A stretch of 32,467 bases of DNA from Actinomycetota bacterium (GCA_029978705.1 JAPOIY010000029.1:1-32467); one strand, 5' to 3'. Counted from the stretch's first letter, positions 14,580-23,464 are shown. Notes: a model not told the origin generated them from the sequence alone. Made by a program: numbers and translations.

Positions 14580-16004
14580 CTACGAACGGAGCCGGGCGAC
14601 CTCCCGTGCGAACGCGTCGCCACGAGCTGCGTAGTCCGTGAACATGTCCCATGACGCACACCCCGGCGCCAGCAGCACGGTGTCACCCGACTCGGCCAGG
14701 GCGGCGGCGGCAGCCACCACCTCGGCCATGGCACCAGTGTCGGTGGTCGGCACCGTGACGACGGGAACGTCGGGGGCGTGTCGCCGAAGAGCTGCGGCGA
14801 TGTCGTCCCGGTCCCGGCCCAGCAGGACCACGCCGCGCAACCGGTCCGCGCACGCGCGGACCAGGTCGTCGAAATCCTGGCCCTTGGCCAGGCCGCCGGC
14901 GATCCACACCACCGGCCGATAGGAGCGCAGCGAGGCGAGGGCGGCGTGGGCGTTGGTGGCCTTGGAGTCGTCGACGTACGCCACGTCCGCGACGGTGCCG
15001 ACGGCCGCGATCCGGTGGCCCGCCGGGGTGAACTCCCGCAGCCCCCGCGCCACCTCCTGCGGGGTCAGCCCGTAGGCGCGGGCGAGAGCCGCCGCGGCCA
15101 GGGCATTGGCGACGTTGTGCGCGCCGGGCGGCCGCACGTCGGCCACGCGGGCCAGCTCGACCGCGGTGGTGGCCCGGTCGGGGAGGAAGGCCCGGTCGAC
15201 CAGGTACTCGTCGACGACCCCCACCTCGCTGGGCGCGGGGGCGCCCAGCGTGAACCCGACGGCGCGGCAGCCCGCCACGACCTCGGCGTCGGCCACCATG
15301 GCCACAGTGGCGGGCTCCGCGCGGTTGTACACCGCCGCCACCTGGCAGCGTTCGTAGATCCGGCCCTTCACCGCGGCGTAGTCGGCGAAGGAACCGAAGT
15401 GGTCCAGGTGGTCCGGGGCGACGTTGAGGCATACCGCGGCCAGGGGGCTGACGGTGTGCCAGAACGGCAGCTGCGGCGCCCCGACCTCGACGGCGATCAC
15501 GTCCAGATCGTCGGCCATGACGGCGGCCACGAGCGAGAACCCGATGTTGCCGGCGGCCAGCGTGCGGCGCCCCGCGGCCCGCAGCATGGCCTCGAGCATG
15601 AGCGTGGTGGTGGTCTTGCCGTTGGTGCCGGTGACGACCAACCATGGCGCGGCGTCCGGCGCCCGCAGCCGCCACGCCAGTTCCAGCTCCCCCCACACGG
15701 GGACCCCGGCGGCTGTCGCGGCGGCGATGATCGGGGCGTTCGGCGGGAACCCCGGGGAGACGACGAGCAGCGCCAGCCCCTCGGGGAGGGTGTCGCCGTC
15801 GCCGAGCCGCACGGTCACGGCGTCGGCCCGCAGCTGCTCCGCCCACCGCTGGTGGTCCGGGGAGGTGCCCGCGTCGACGGCGACGACCCGGGCGCCCAGC
15901 CCGGCCAGCACGCGGGCACAGGCCGCCCCGGCCACCCGGATGCCCGCCACGCCGACCGTCACCCCGCTCCAGTCGCTGTCGCGCCCGAGGTCGGCCAGGT
16001 TCAC
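14580..16004 (-). CDS. murD: UDP-N-acetylmuramoyl-L-alanine--D-glutamate ligase
   Basis: MurD (474 aa, cytoplasm) adds D-Glu to UDP-MurNAc-L-Ala. The N-terminal Rossmann-like domain contains VTVGVAGIRVAGAACARVLAG and the VVSPGFPPNAP element. The P-loop is GTNGKTTTT (126-134), followed by NIGFSLV and, in the central domain, NVAPDHLDHFGS. DDSKATN and the C-terminal SGDTVLLAPGCASWDMFTDYAARGDAF are typical of MurD. GTG 16004 overlaps the mraY stop by 4 nt (GTGA), which settles the start against the long open frame upstream. Confidence 0.96.
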   Translation of the reverse strand: MNLADLGRDSDWSGVTVGVAGIRVAGAACARVLAGLGARVVAVDAGTSPDHQRWAEQLRADAVTVRLGDGDTLPEGLALLVVSPGFPPNAPIIAAATAAGVPVWGELELAWRLRAPDAAPWLVVTGTNGKTTTTLMLEAMLRAAGRRTLAAGNIGFSLVAAVMADDLDVIAVEVGAPQLPFWHTVSPLAAVCLNVAPDHLDHFGSFADYAAVKGRIYERCQVAAVYNRAEPATVAMVADAEVVAGCRAVGFTLGAPAPSEVGVVDEYLVDRAFLPDRATTAVELARVADVRPPGAHNVANALAAAALARAYGLTPQEVARGLREFTPAGHRIAAVGTVADVAYVDDSKATNAHAALASLRSYRPVVWIAGGLAKGQDFDDLVRACADRLRGVVLLGRDRDDIAAALRRHAPDVPVVTVPTTDTGAMAEVVAAAAALAESGDTVLLAPGCASWDMFTDYAARGDAFAREVARLRS

Positions 16005-17080
16005 TGGCCCGCCCACGGCACCACCCACTCGGCGTAGAAGATCGTCATGGCGAGAGCCACGCACAGCGCCTGGATGATCCAGAACCGTACGACGATCAGG
16101 ATCTCCGGCCAGCCCTTCAACTCGAAGTGGTGGTGCAGCGGCGCCATCCGGAACACCCGCTTGCCGGTGAGTTTGAAGGACCCCACCTGCAGGATCACGG
16201 ACACCGTGACGATGAAGAAGAGCCCGGCCATGAGGATCAGCAGCAGCTCGGTGCGCGTCATGATGGCCAGCCCCGCGATCGCGCCGCCGAGGGCCAGCGA
16301 CCCGGTGTCGCCCATGAAGATGCGGGCCGGGTGGGTGTTCCACCACAGGAACCCGAAACACGCGCCCGTGCAGGCGGCTGCGAAGACGGTGAGGTCGAGC
16401 GGGTCACGCACCTGATAGCAGTTCAGGGAGGTGCTGGCGCCGCAGGTCTCGTTGAACTGCCACAGGGCCAGGAGGGTGTAACCGCCGAAGGTGAGCAGCG
16501 CGGCGCCGGTCGCGAGCCCGTCGAGGCCGTCGGTCAGGTTGACCCCGTTGGTGGTGGCGGTGATGAGGAACCAGATCCACAACACGAACAGGACCGTCGG
16601 CAGGACCAGCGGCGTGTCCTTGACGAAGGAGACGGCCTGCGAGGCGGGGGTGTAGCCCTGCGGGTCGGGGAAGTTGAGGGCCAGCACCGCGAACGTCAGC
16701 GCGACGAACGCCTGCCCGATGAGTTTGGTGCGGGCCCGGATGCCGGTGGAGCGCTGCCGGAAGATCTTCAGGTAGTCGTCGGCGAACCCGACGGCGCCCA
16801 GCCCCAGCAGCAGCCACAGCGCCAGCAGCCCCGATACCGACGGCACCGTCCAGAACAGCAGGTGCGTGACCAGGTAGGCGATGACGACGGCCGCGATGAT
16901 GGCGGCCCCGCCCATGGACGGCGTGCCCACCTTCCCGGTGTGCTCGGGATACTGCACGTCGTCGGTGGACATGCGGATCGCCTGGCTGTAGCCGTGGCGC
17001 TGGAGCAGGCGGATGAGGGTGGGGGTGCCCAGCAGGGACACGATGCCGGCGATGCCGCCGGCGAGGATGATGAGGATCAC
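16001..17080 (-). CDS. mraY: Phospho-MurNAc-pentapeptide transferase MraY
   Basis: MraY (359 aa, about ten membrane helices) joins phospho-MurNAc-pentapeptide to undecaprenyl phosphate to form lipid I. Catalytic motifs are DDYLKIFRQRSTGI with the paired Asp, NLTDGLDGLATG, the FMGDTGSLALGG segment and the HHHFELKGWPE loop near the end. GTG 17080 (VILIILAGGIAG) overlaps the murF stop (GTGA). The codons for LNFPDP contain an exact copy of the ACTTCCCCG nonamer (16674-16666), possibly by chance. Confidence 0.97.
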   Translation of the reverse strand: MILIILAGGIAGIVSLLGTPTLIRLLQRHGYSQAIRMSTDDVQYPEHTGKVGTPSMGGAAIIAAVVIAYLVTHLLFWTVPSVSGLLALWLLLGLGAVGFADDYLKIFRQRSTGIRARTKLIGQAFVALTFAVLALNFPDPQGYTPASQAVSFVKDTPLVLPTVLFVLWIWFLITATTNGVNLTDGLDGLATGAALLTFGGYTLLALWQFNETCGASTSLNCYQVRDPLDLTVFAAACTGACFGFLWWNTHPARIFMGDTGSLALGGAIAGLAIMTRTELLLILMAGLFFIVTVSVILQVGSFKLTGKRVFRMAPLHHHFELKGWPEILIVVRFWIIQALCVALAMTIFYAEWVVPWAGQ

Positions 17081-18456
17081 GGAGCCGCCCCGAGGGCCGT
17101 GGCGACCTCTTCGAGAGCGACCCCGCGGGACGCCTTCACCAGCACGATGTCGCCGGGCCGCAGCTCGGCGTGCAGGAACTCGACGGCCGCCGCGGCATCC
17201 GGAACAGCGACGGACTCGCCGTTCCAGGATCCTTCGTGGGCGGCGCCGAGGTGGATCGCACGGGCCCCTTCCCCGACGGCGACGACCTGTCCGATGTTGA
17301 GCCGCACCGCGAGGCGTCCGATCTCGTCGTGCGCGACGGTTGCGCCGGGGCCCAGTTCCTTCATCTCGCCGAGGACGGCGAAGGTACGGCCGCCGCTGCG
17401 GCGCCCCATCTCGGCCAGCGCCTTCATCGCGGCGGCCATGGAGTCGGGGTTGGCGTTGTAGGCGTCGTTGACGACGACGACCCCGGAGTCCGTGGTCGTG
17501 ACCTCCATCCGCCACCGGCTGATGGCCCGGGTCTGCTGCAGGGCGTCGGCCGCGTCGGCCAGGTCGATCCCGGCGGTGACGCCGGCGAGTGCGGCGGCGG
17601 CGGCGTTCCAGGCGTTGTGCTCCCCGCTCAGGGCCAGCGCGACGGGCACTTCGCTGCCCTCGTGGACCAGCACGAAACGCGGCCGGGCCCACTCGTCGAC
17701 GGTGAGGTCGGCGATCCTCATGTCGGCCCCGGCGGCGACGCCGAAGGTGCGCACGGCGCCGGCGGCCGTGGCTCCCATCGCCGCCACCAGGGGGTCGTCG
17801 GCGTTGAGCACGGCGACCCCGGCGGGCGCGAGCGCCGTCACGAGCTCACCCTTGGCGGCGGCGATGACGTCGCGCGACCCGAATTCGCCCAGGTGGGCGG
17901 TGCCGACGTTGAGCACCACCGAGATGTCCGGGGGGGTGAGCGAGCACAGGTAGGCGATGTGGCCGAGCCCGCGAGCCCCCATCTCCGCGACCAGCGTGCG
18001 GGTGTCGGGGCCGCAGTCGAGCGCCGTGAGAGGGAGGCCCACCTCGGTGTTCATGGAGCCGGCCGGGGCGACGACGGGGCCGCGGCGGGCCATCACCTGG
18101 GCCAGGAGGTCCTTGGTGGACGTCTTGCCCGACGACCCGGTCACGGCGACGACCGTGAGGTCCGGGAGCGCGGCGACGACGCTGCGCGCCAGCTCGCCGA
18201 GGGCGGCGACCGGGTCCGGCACCACCACGGTGGGCAGGTCGGCGGGCCGCGTGCTGAGGGCGGCGACAGCGCCGGCGGCGGCGGCCGCCGGGATGAAGTC
18301 GTGGCCATCGACCCGGTCACCGGGGATCGCGACGAAGAGGTCGCCGGGGGCCACGGCGCGCGAGTCGGCCACGACGTGCCGCACGACGGGGTCGCCCGGG
18401 CCACTGGTGGGGGCGGAGAGGGCGGCGGCGACGGCGGACAGCGGCAGGGGGATCAC
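17077..18456 (-). CDS. murF: UDP-MurNAc-tripeptide--D-alanyl-D-alanine ligase
   Basis: MurF (459 aa) adds D-Ala-D-Ala and completes the cytoplasmic pentapeptide precursor. VVADSRAVAPGDLFVAIPG (28-46) is the uridine-binding N-terminal domain, TGSSGKTSTKD (106-116) the P-loop, and EMGARGLGHIAYL, NVGTAHLGEFGS and NDAYNANPDSM further Mur ligase motifs. ATG 18456 overlaps the murE stop by 4 nt (ATGA), and its own stop overlaps mraY. A strong anti-parallel open frame exists here but lacks any family signature. Confidence 0.97.
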   Translation of the reverse strand: MIPLPLSAVAAALSAPTSGPGDPVVRHVVADSRAVAPGDLFVAIPGDRVDGHDFIPAAAAAGAVAALSTRPADLPTVVVPDPVAALGELARSVVAALPDLTVVAVTGSSGKTSTKDLLAQVMARRGPVVAPAGSMNTEVGLPLTALDCGPDTRTLVAEMGARGLGHIAYLCSLTPPDISVVLNVGTAHLGEFGSRDVIAAAKGELVTALAPAGVAVLNADDPLVAAMGATAAGAVRTFGVAAGADMRIADLTVDEWARPRFVLVHEGSEVPVALALSGEHNAWNAAAAALAGVTAGIDLADAADALQQTRAISRWRMEVTTTDSGVVVVNDAYNANPDSMAAAMKALAEMGRRSGGRTFAVLGEMKELGPGATVAHDEIGRLAVRLNIGQVVAVGEGARAIHLGAAHEGSWNGESVAVPDAAAAVEFLHAELRPGDIVLVKASRGVALEEVATALGAAP

Positions 18457-19949
18457 GGTCCCTCCTCCCGCGCGGCGAGCGCCGCAGCCAGTTCCGTGCG
18501 GTCGTCGAACGGGGTGACGACGCCGGCGGCCTCCTGGCCCTGCTCGTGACCCTTGCCCAGGATGAGGACCGTGTCCCCGGCCCCGGCCTGGGCGACCAGG
18601 GTGCGGATGGCGGTGCGGCGGTCACCGATCTCGCTGATCGCGGCGGCGGACTCCGCGCGCCGGGCCCCCGCGAGCACGGTCTGCCTGATCACGGCGGGGT
18701 CCTCCGATCGGGGGTTGTCGTCGGTCACCACGAGCACGTCCACCCCCTGGGCGGCCACCCGCCCCATGAGGGGCCGTTTCGCCGCGTCCCGGTCACCCCC
18801 GCAGCCGAGGGCCACGAGGAGCCGGCCCGGGGTGAACTCCCGGGCGGCCGCCACGGCCCGCGCCACAGCGTCCGGGGTATGAGCGTAGTCAACGAAGGCG
18901 CCGATCCCCGCACCCGGCACGGGTTCCATGCGTCCCGGGACACCGCGGCACGCCTGCAGCCCCTCGGCCGCCACGGCCGGCGGGACCCCCGCGACAGCCG
19001 CGGTGGCGAGGGCCCCCAGCACGTTGGCCTGGTTGAACGGGCCCGGCAGCGGCGAGCCCACCGGCACGGGTGTGCCGTCCGGTCCCACCGCCTCGGCCTG
19101 CCAGGACCCGAAGGCGCCCACGCGGGTCCCGGTGAGGCGCCAGTCCGGTTCGCCGGCCAGGCCGTAGGTGGTGACGGGGCAGTCGGCCCGGGCGGCCAGG
19201 GTGGCGCCCCACTCGTCGTCGGTGCAGATGACCGCGCGTCGGCTGATCCCGGTGGTGAACAGACGGGTCTTCGCCGCGAAGTAGTCACCCATGCTGCCGT
19301 GGAAGTCCAGGTGGTCCTGGCTCAGGTTCGTGAACACCGCCACATCGAAGGTCAGCCCGGCGACGCGGTCGAGCACGAGCGCGTGGCTGCTGACCTCCAT
19401 GACGACGCAGTCGCTGCCGTGCTCCCGCATGACGGCCAGCAGCGCGTGGACGTCGGGTGATTCGGGGGTGGTGCGCGCCGACGGCAGTTCCCGGTCGCCC
19501 ACCCGCACGCCGATGGTCCCGATCACTCCCGGCCGGTGGCCCGCCGCCCGCAGGGCGGCCGCCAGCAGATACGTCATCGTGGTCTTGCCGTTGGTGCCCG
19601 TGACTCCGATGACCAGAAGATCCCGGCCCGGCTCGCCGTAGACGAAGGCGGCGACCTCCCCCAGCAGGCCGCGGGGGTCGGGGACCACGACCACCGGCAG
19701 GCCGGTCGCCCGGCACTCCGCCTCCCCCTCCGGATCGGTCAGGACGGCCGCGGCGCCGGCGGCCACGGCGCCCGCCGCGAAGTGGGCGCCGTGAGTGGTG
19801 GCCCCCGGCAGGGCGGCGTAGAGGTCCCCGCGGCGCACCCGGCGGGAGTCGAGCGTGACCCCGGTGACCGGGACGGCGGGGGGAGCGACGGACTGGAGGA
19901 CCGGCACGTCGGCCAGCGAGACCGCCCGGGTACCTGGTCGCTCGTCCAC
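18453..19949 (-). CDS. murE: UDP-MurNAc-L-alanyl-D-glutamate--diaminopimelate ligase
   Basis: MurE (498 aa) adds the third residue of the stem peptide. GTLDSR-type VTLDSRRVRRGDLYAALPG (31-49) is the N-terminal domain, GTNGKTTMTYLL (118-129) the P-loop, and MEVSSHAL, TNLSQDHLDFHGSM and DYAHTPDAV follow. The DNPR motif at 411-414 marks diaminopimelate-specific enzymes, so the wall probably contains DAP rather than Lys at position 3. GTG 19949 is 2 nt after the ftsI stop. The frame is open 78 codons further upstream but that stretch lies inside ftsI. Confidence 0.97.
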   Translation of the reverse strand: MDERPGTRAVSLADVPVLQSVAPPAVPVTGVTLDSRRVRRGDLYAALPGATTHGAHFAAGAVAAGAAAVLTDPEGEAECRATGLPVVVVPDPRGLLGEVAAFVYGEPGRDLLVIGVTGTNGKTTMTYLLAAALRAAGHRPGVIGTIGVRVGDRELPSARTTPESPDVHALLAVMREHGSDCVVMEVSSHALVLDRVAGLTFDVAVFTNLSQDHLDFHGSMGDYFAAKTRLFTTGISRRAVICTDDEWGATLAARADCPVTTYGLAGEPDWRLTGTRVGAFGSWQAEAVGPDGTPVPVGSPLPGPFNQANVLGALATAAVAGVPPAVAAEGLQACRGVPGRMEPVPGAGIGAFVDYAHTPDAVARAVAAAREFTPGRLLVALGCGGDRDAAKRPLMGRVAAQGVDVLVVTDDNPRSEDPAVIRQTVLAGARRAESAAAISEIGDRRTAIRTLVAQAGAGDTVLILGKGHEQGQEAAGVVTPFDDRTELAAALAAREEGP

Positions 19950-19951
19950 GC

Positions 19952-21769
19952 TCAGGACAGGCCGCCCCAGTCGAGCGGGAAGTTCGCCCGCTTGCCGCCG
20001 GTGGGGGGCACGTTGTGGTTGGCGAGCGCCGCGGTCATGAGTTTCTGCACGACCGGGGCGGCGACCTCGCCGCCGTAGTAGCTGCCCTGGGGGTTGTCGA
20101 ACCAGGCGCCGACCACCAGTTGCGGGTCGTCGGCGGGAGCCATGCCGACGAAGCTGCCCGTGTACCCGCTGTAGCAGCCACATTTCTCGTCGTACCGCTG
20201 AGCCGTGCCGGTCTTGCCGCCCATGAGGTAGCCCGGGACCTCGGCCACCTTGGCGGTGCCGCCCTCCCCCACGACCATCTGCATCATGCTCTGCATGGTC
20301 TGCGCGGTGTCGGGGGTCAGCACCGGCTCCCCTTCGACGGGGGCCGTCTGCTCCACGGTGCCGTCGGGGGCGGTGTAACTGTCGATGAGTCGCGGGGTCA
20401 CGGGAACGCCGTCGTTGCCGATCGTGGCGGCGGCGTTGGCGATCTGCAGCGCGGTCAGGGACATGCCCTGCCCGAAGGCGAGGGTGGGGAACGTGGTGTC
20501 CGACCAGTCCGCCGGCTCGGGGACGTAACCCGTCTGCTCGCCGGGGAAGTCGAGCCCGCTGGGCTCCCCGACGCCGAACTTCTTGAGGTACTCGTACAGT
20601 TTCTTGCCGCCGATCTTCTCCGACGCCAGCACCGTGCCGATGTTGCTGGACTCGGCGAGGATGCCCGCGAGGGTCAACTGCAGGCCACCGTGCTCATGGG
20701 AGTCCTTGAACCACTGGCCCCCGCGGTACAGCGCCCCCGGTACGGAGAAGTGGCTGCGCGGCTTGGCTTTGCCTTCGTTCAGGACAGCGGACAGCGTGAG
20801 CAGTTTGGCCGTGGACCCCGGCTCCATCGCCCACGTGGCGGGTTTGTTGGCCCAGTCCTCGGGCTTGACGGTGTCCGGGTTGAGGGGGTCGAAGGCCGGG
20901 GCCGTGGCCATCGCCAGGATGCGGCCGGTGCCGACCTCGAGGATGACCGCGGTCCCGAAGTCCGACCCCGAGGCCTTCACCTGCTTGGCCAGCGCCTCCT
21001 GGGCCATCCACTGCAGGTCCGAGTCGAGGGTGAGCCGCACGTCGCTGCCCGCCACCGGGTCCACCTGATCCACGTCCGAGGTCGGGATCTCGGTGCCGCC
21101 GGCGGCCTGCTCGAACGTGACGCTGCCCGGTGTGCCGGCCAGGCGGTCGTCCAGCGCCGCCTCCAGACCGACGGCGCCGTGGCCTTCGGAGTTGGTGAAC
21201 CCGATCACCGTCGAGGCCAGCTGGCCGTTTGGGTAGTCGCGAATGGTGCGCCGCTCGCTGAAGATCGCCTGCAGGACCTCGGGGTCGTTGGCGGGGTCGC
21301 TGCGCCACGTCTGGATGGTGCGCCACACCTGCGGGTCGGTGGCTTTCTTGAGGTAGGTGAACCTGCTCTCCCCGGTGAGCAGCGGCTGCAGTTCGGCCGG
21401 GTCCATGCCGAGGATGGGTCCGAGCACGGCTGCGGTCTGGGCGGGGTCGACGACAAGGGTCTGGTCGGCGGTGATGTCGCGCACCTCGATGGACGTGGCC
21501 AGGGGCCGTCCGGCGATGTCGCTGATCTCGCCCCGGGTCGCCGGGATGTCCTGCGTGAGGATGCGCTGGTTGAGTGCGGCCTCCGCCAGTTCCGGCCCGC
21601 GCAGCGCCTGCAGTTCCACCAGGCGGGCCCCGAACAGGGTGAGGATGAACGCGAAGGCGATGATCAGCGCCCGCAGTCGGCCCCGCGAGTCGGACAGGGC
21701 GAACGGTTTGTGCGGGGGCGGCGGTGAGCCGGCGGGGCGCCGGGTGCGCTCGGGGGCGGGGGCGCTCAT
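19952..21769 (-). CDS. ftsI: FtsI/PBP3, septal peptidoglycan transpeptidase
   Basis: A 605-residue class B penicillin-binding protein that cross-links septal peptidoglycan with FtsW. A Pro/Arg-rich cytoplasmic stretch (1-31) precedes one membrane helix (33-50), then the PBP dimerisation domain (RGEISDIAGRPLATSI). The transpeptidase domain has the nucleophile motif STAK (Ser319-Lys322), SSN (374-376) and KTG (519-521). The catalytic residues are therefore complete. No PASTA domain is present. ATG 21769 overlaps the ftsL-like stop (ATGA). LDFPGE codons contain a copy of ACTTCCCCG (20550-20542). Confidence 0.97.
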   Translation of the reverse strand: MSAPAPERTRRPAGSPPPPHKPFALSDSRGRLRALIIAFAFILTLFGARLVELQALRGPELAEAALNQRILTQDIPATRGEISDIAGRPLATSIEVRDITADQTLVVDPAQTAAVLGPILGMDPAELQPLLTGESRFTYLKKATDPQVWRTIQTWRSDPANDPEVLQAIFSERRTIRDYPNGQLASTVIGFTNSEGHGAVGLEAALDDRLAGTPGSVTFEQAAGGTEIPTSDVDQVDPVAGSDVRLTLDSDLQWMAQEALAKQVKASGSDFGTAVILEVGTGRILAMATAPAFDPLNPDTVKPEDWANKPATWAMEPGSTAKLLTLSAVLNEGKAKPRSHFSVPGALYRGGQWFKDSHEHGGLQLTLAGILAESSNIGTVLASEKIGGKKLYEYLKKFGVGEPSGLDFPGEQTGYVPEPADWSDTTFPTLAFGQGMSLTALQIANAAATIGNDGVPVTPRLIDSYTAPDGTVEQTAPVEGEPVLTPDTAQTMQSMMQMVVGEGGTAKVAEVPGYLMGGKTGTAQRYDEKCGCYSGYTGSFVGMAPADDPQLVVGAWFDNPQGSYYGGEVAAPVVQKLMTAALANHNVPPTGGKRANFPLDWGGLS

Positions 21770-22368
21770 CGGCCACCCCCGCTCACGACGGCCCGGTCGT
21801 AGGCGGTGGTACCCGGCGGCGTGCCCCCGACGGTGGCGCCGTCGGCGGTCTCGCCGGCAGGCTCCGGCGTCGTCCCGGCGTCAGGCGCGGTCCCGGCGTC
21901 AGGCGTCGTCCCGGCCGTCGCCGGCAGCCCGGTGGCGGGGTCGACCGCGGTGGGGTCGGTCAGCGGGTCGGCTGCCGCGGCCCCGGCCTCGGCCGCGCCG
22001 GCGCGTACCGGGACGCCCAGGATCTGACCGCTCACCGGGTCGAAGTAGACGGTCGTGGCGGCCGGCACCAGGCCCGCCGCCCGGGCGGCCTCCCGCACCC
22101 GGGTGGGGGACGACAGGCGCTCCACGTCCTGGCGCAGCGCCTGTTCCTGCTCGCCCAGCAGGATCCGTTCGGACTTCAGCTGCGACTGTTCGAAGGACCC
22201 GGCGGCCAGGGTGTTGTTGACCATGAGCAGGGCCACCAGGGCCACCCCCAGGAGGGCTGCCACGCCGAGGAGGAAGGGCAGCGACGACACCCGCGGAACG
22301 CCGCGCAGCGCGGGGCGAGTCCGGCGTGGGGCGGTGGCCTGCGGCACCGGCGGGGCCATGGTCGTCAT
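21766..22368 (-). CDS. ftsL: FtsL-like divisome membrane protein with long Pro/Ala/Thr tail
   Basis: A 200-residue bitopic protein in the usual ftsL place between rsmH and ftsI. Residues 1-29 are a basic, Pro-rich cytoplasmic stretch, 30-51 a membrane helix, 58-86 a coiled coil (SQLKSERILLGEQEQALRQDVERL), then PTRVREAARAAGLVPA, the usual FtsL/FtsB turn. In the FtsQLB complex it helps activate FtsWI. Unusually, about 90 residues follow that are rich in Ala, Thr, Pro and Asp, with PDAGT(T/A) repeats. Sequence conservation in FtsL is low, so the name rests on topology and position. ATG 22368 overlaps the rsmH stop (ATGA). An in-frame ATG at 22359 is possible. Confidence 0.82.
   Translation of the reverse strand: MTTMAPPVPQATAPRRTRPALRGVPRVSSLPFLLGVAALLGVALVALLMVNNTLAAGSFEQSQLKSERILLGEQEQALRQDVERLSSPTRVREAARAAGLVPAATTVYFDPVSGQILGVPVRAGAAEAGAAAADPLTDPTAVDPATGLPATAGTTPDAGTAPDAGTTPEPAGETADGATVGGTPPGTTAYDRAVVSGGGR
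21868..21914 (-). repeat. 18-bp repeat in the FtsL-like tail
   Basis: Two full units (21868-21885, 21886-21903) and a partial third encode PDAGT-type hexapeptides in the extracytoplasmic tail. The arrangement suggests slippage-prone, low-constraint sequence. Confidence 0.8.
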
Positions 22369-23333
22369 GACGCCGCCTGCCAGGCCGGGGGCACGGGACC
22401 GATGACCTCGGCCACCCGCAGCCGGGCCGACGCGGCCCGGGGGTTGGCGGCGACCTCGGCGGCGTCGGGCCGTTCGGCGCCCCTCGTGACGAGGCGCAGG
22501 AAGGGGCGGGCGTCGGGCGGTACCACCGGCAGGCCGGGCGGTACGGGCGGGTGGGCCCCGGCGGCGAAGGCCCGCTTCACGATGCGGTCCTCGAGGGAGT
22601 GGTAGGCCAACACGACGATCCGGCCGCCGGGTGCGGTGGCGCGGACGGCAGCCGTGAGGCCCCGGCGCAGCGCGCCCAGTTCGTCGTTGACCTCGATGCG
22701 CAGCGCCTGGAAGACCCGCTTCGCCGGGTGCCCGCGTCGCCGGCCCTGTTCCGGGACCGCGGCGGCCACAAGGTCGGCCAGTTGGGTCGTGGTGACGATC
22801 GGGGTGGTGTCCCGTTCCCGCACGATGCGGCGTGCGATGCGGTGGGAGAACCGCTCCTCGCCGTACTGGGAGAACACCCGCGCCAACTCCTCCGTGCTGT
22901 ACTCGTTCACCACGTCCGCAGCGGTGACCTGGTCCGCGGAGTCCATCCGCATGTCCAGGGAGGTCTCCCGACTGTAAGCGAAGCCCCGCGCGTCGCTGTC
23001 CAACTGGAGGCTAGACACGCCGAGGTCGAACAGAACCCCACGGGTGCTGTCGGCCCCGGCGGCCGCCAGCGCCCCCGGGATGTCGTCGAAGACGGCGCGA
23101 TAGGGCGTGAAGCGGGGGGCGAAGTCCGCGAGGCGGGCGGTGGCCAGCGCGAGGGCTTCGGGGTCGCGGTCGATGCCCACGACGTGGAGGGCGGGGAACT
23201 CCCGGAGCAGCCGTTCGGTATGTCCCCCCAGGCCGAGGGTAGCGTCGACCAGCAGGCCCCCTCCGGCGACCGCCGGCGCCACCAGGTCGGTGATGCGGTC
23301 CAGCAGCACCGGGTCGTGGCGGAACTCAGCCAT
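22365..23333 (-). CDS. rsmH: 16S rRNA m4C1402 methyltransferase RsmH
   Basis: RsmH (MraW, 322 aa) methylates N4 of C1402 in 16S rRNA using SAM. The SAM site is LLVDATLGLGGHTERLL (27-43) with VVGIDRDPEAL. GVLFDLGVSSLQLD, the SLDMRMD motif, RRGHPAKRVFQALRIEVNDEL and LAYHSLEDRIVKRAF are diagnostic. ATG 23333 has GGAGG 5 nt upstream. The ribosome-binding site lies in a possible 5-bp stem, CCCGG (23354-23350) with CCGGG (23345-23341). Upstream are two ACUUCCCCG hairpins. Confidence 0.97.
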   Translation of the reverse strand: MAEFRHDPVLLDRITDLVAPAVAGGGLLVDATLGLGGHTERLLREFPALHVVGIDRDPEALALATARLADFAPRFTPYRAVFDDIPGALAAAGADSTRGVLFDLGVSSLQLDSDARGFAYSRETSLDMRMDSADQVTAADVVNEYSTEELARVFSQYGEERFSHRIARRIVRERDTTPIVTTTQLADLVAAAVPEQGRRRGHPAKRVFQALRIEVNDELGALRRGLTAAVRATAPGGRIVVLAYHSLEDRIVKRAFAAGAHPPVPPGLPVVPPDARPFLRLVTRGAERPDAAEVAANPRAASARLRVAEVIGPVPPAWQAAS

Positions 23334-23380
23334 CGTGCCTCCCGGGAGTCCGGGCTGACCGTGCCATCAGGTCCCCTCCC

Positions 23381-23464
23381 GCATCCTCCGGCGCCGGGGA
23401 AGTGCGCCGGAAGGTGCCGGGGATCAGGCACTCCGGCCGTCGGGGAAGTACGGCCGGAAGGTGC
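23381..23464 (-). ncRNA. Tandem mraW-type RNA hairpins between mraZ and rsmH
   Basis: Hairpin 1: TCCGGCGC (23387-23394) with GCGCCGGA (23404-23411), loop 23395-23403. Hairpin 2: TCCGGCCGT (23432-23440) with ACGGCCGGA (23450-23458), loop 23441-23449. Both loops read ACUUCCCCG in the RNA while the stems differ in sequence and length yet stay paired, which is compensatory change within one molecule. Outer GCA/TGC pairs extend both. This fits my recollection of the mraW motif, a structured element found upstream of mraW/rsmH in actinobacteria with a conserved CUUCCCC loop. Its ligand is not known to me. Confidence 0.75.
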
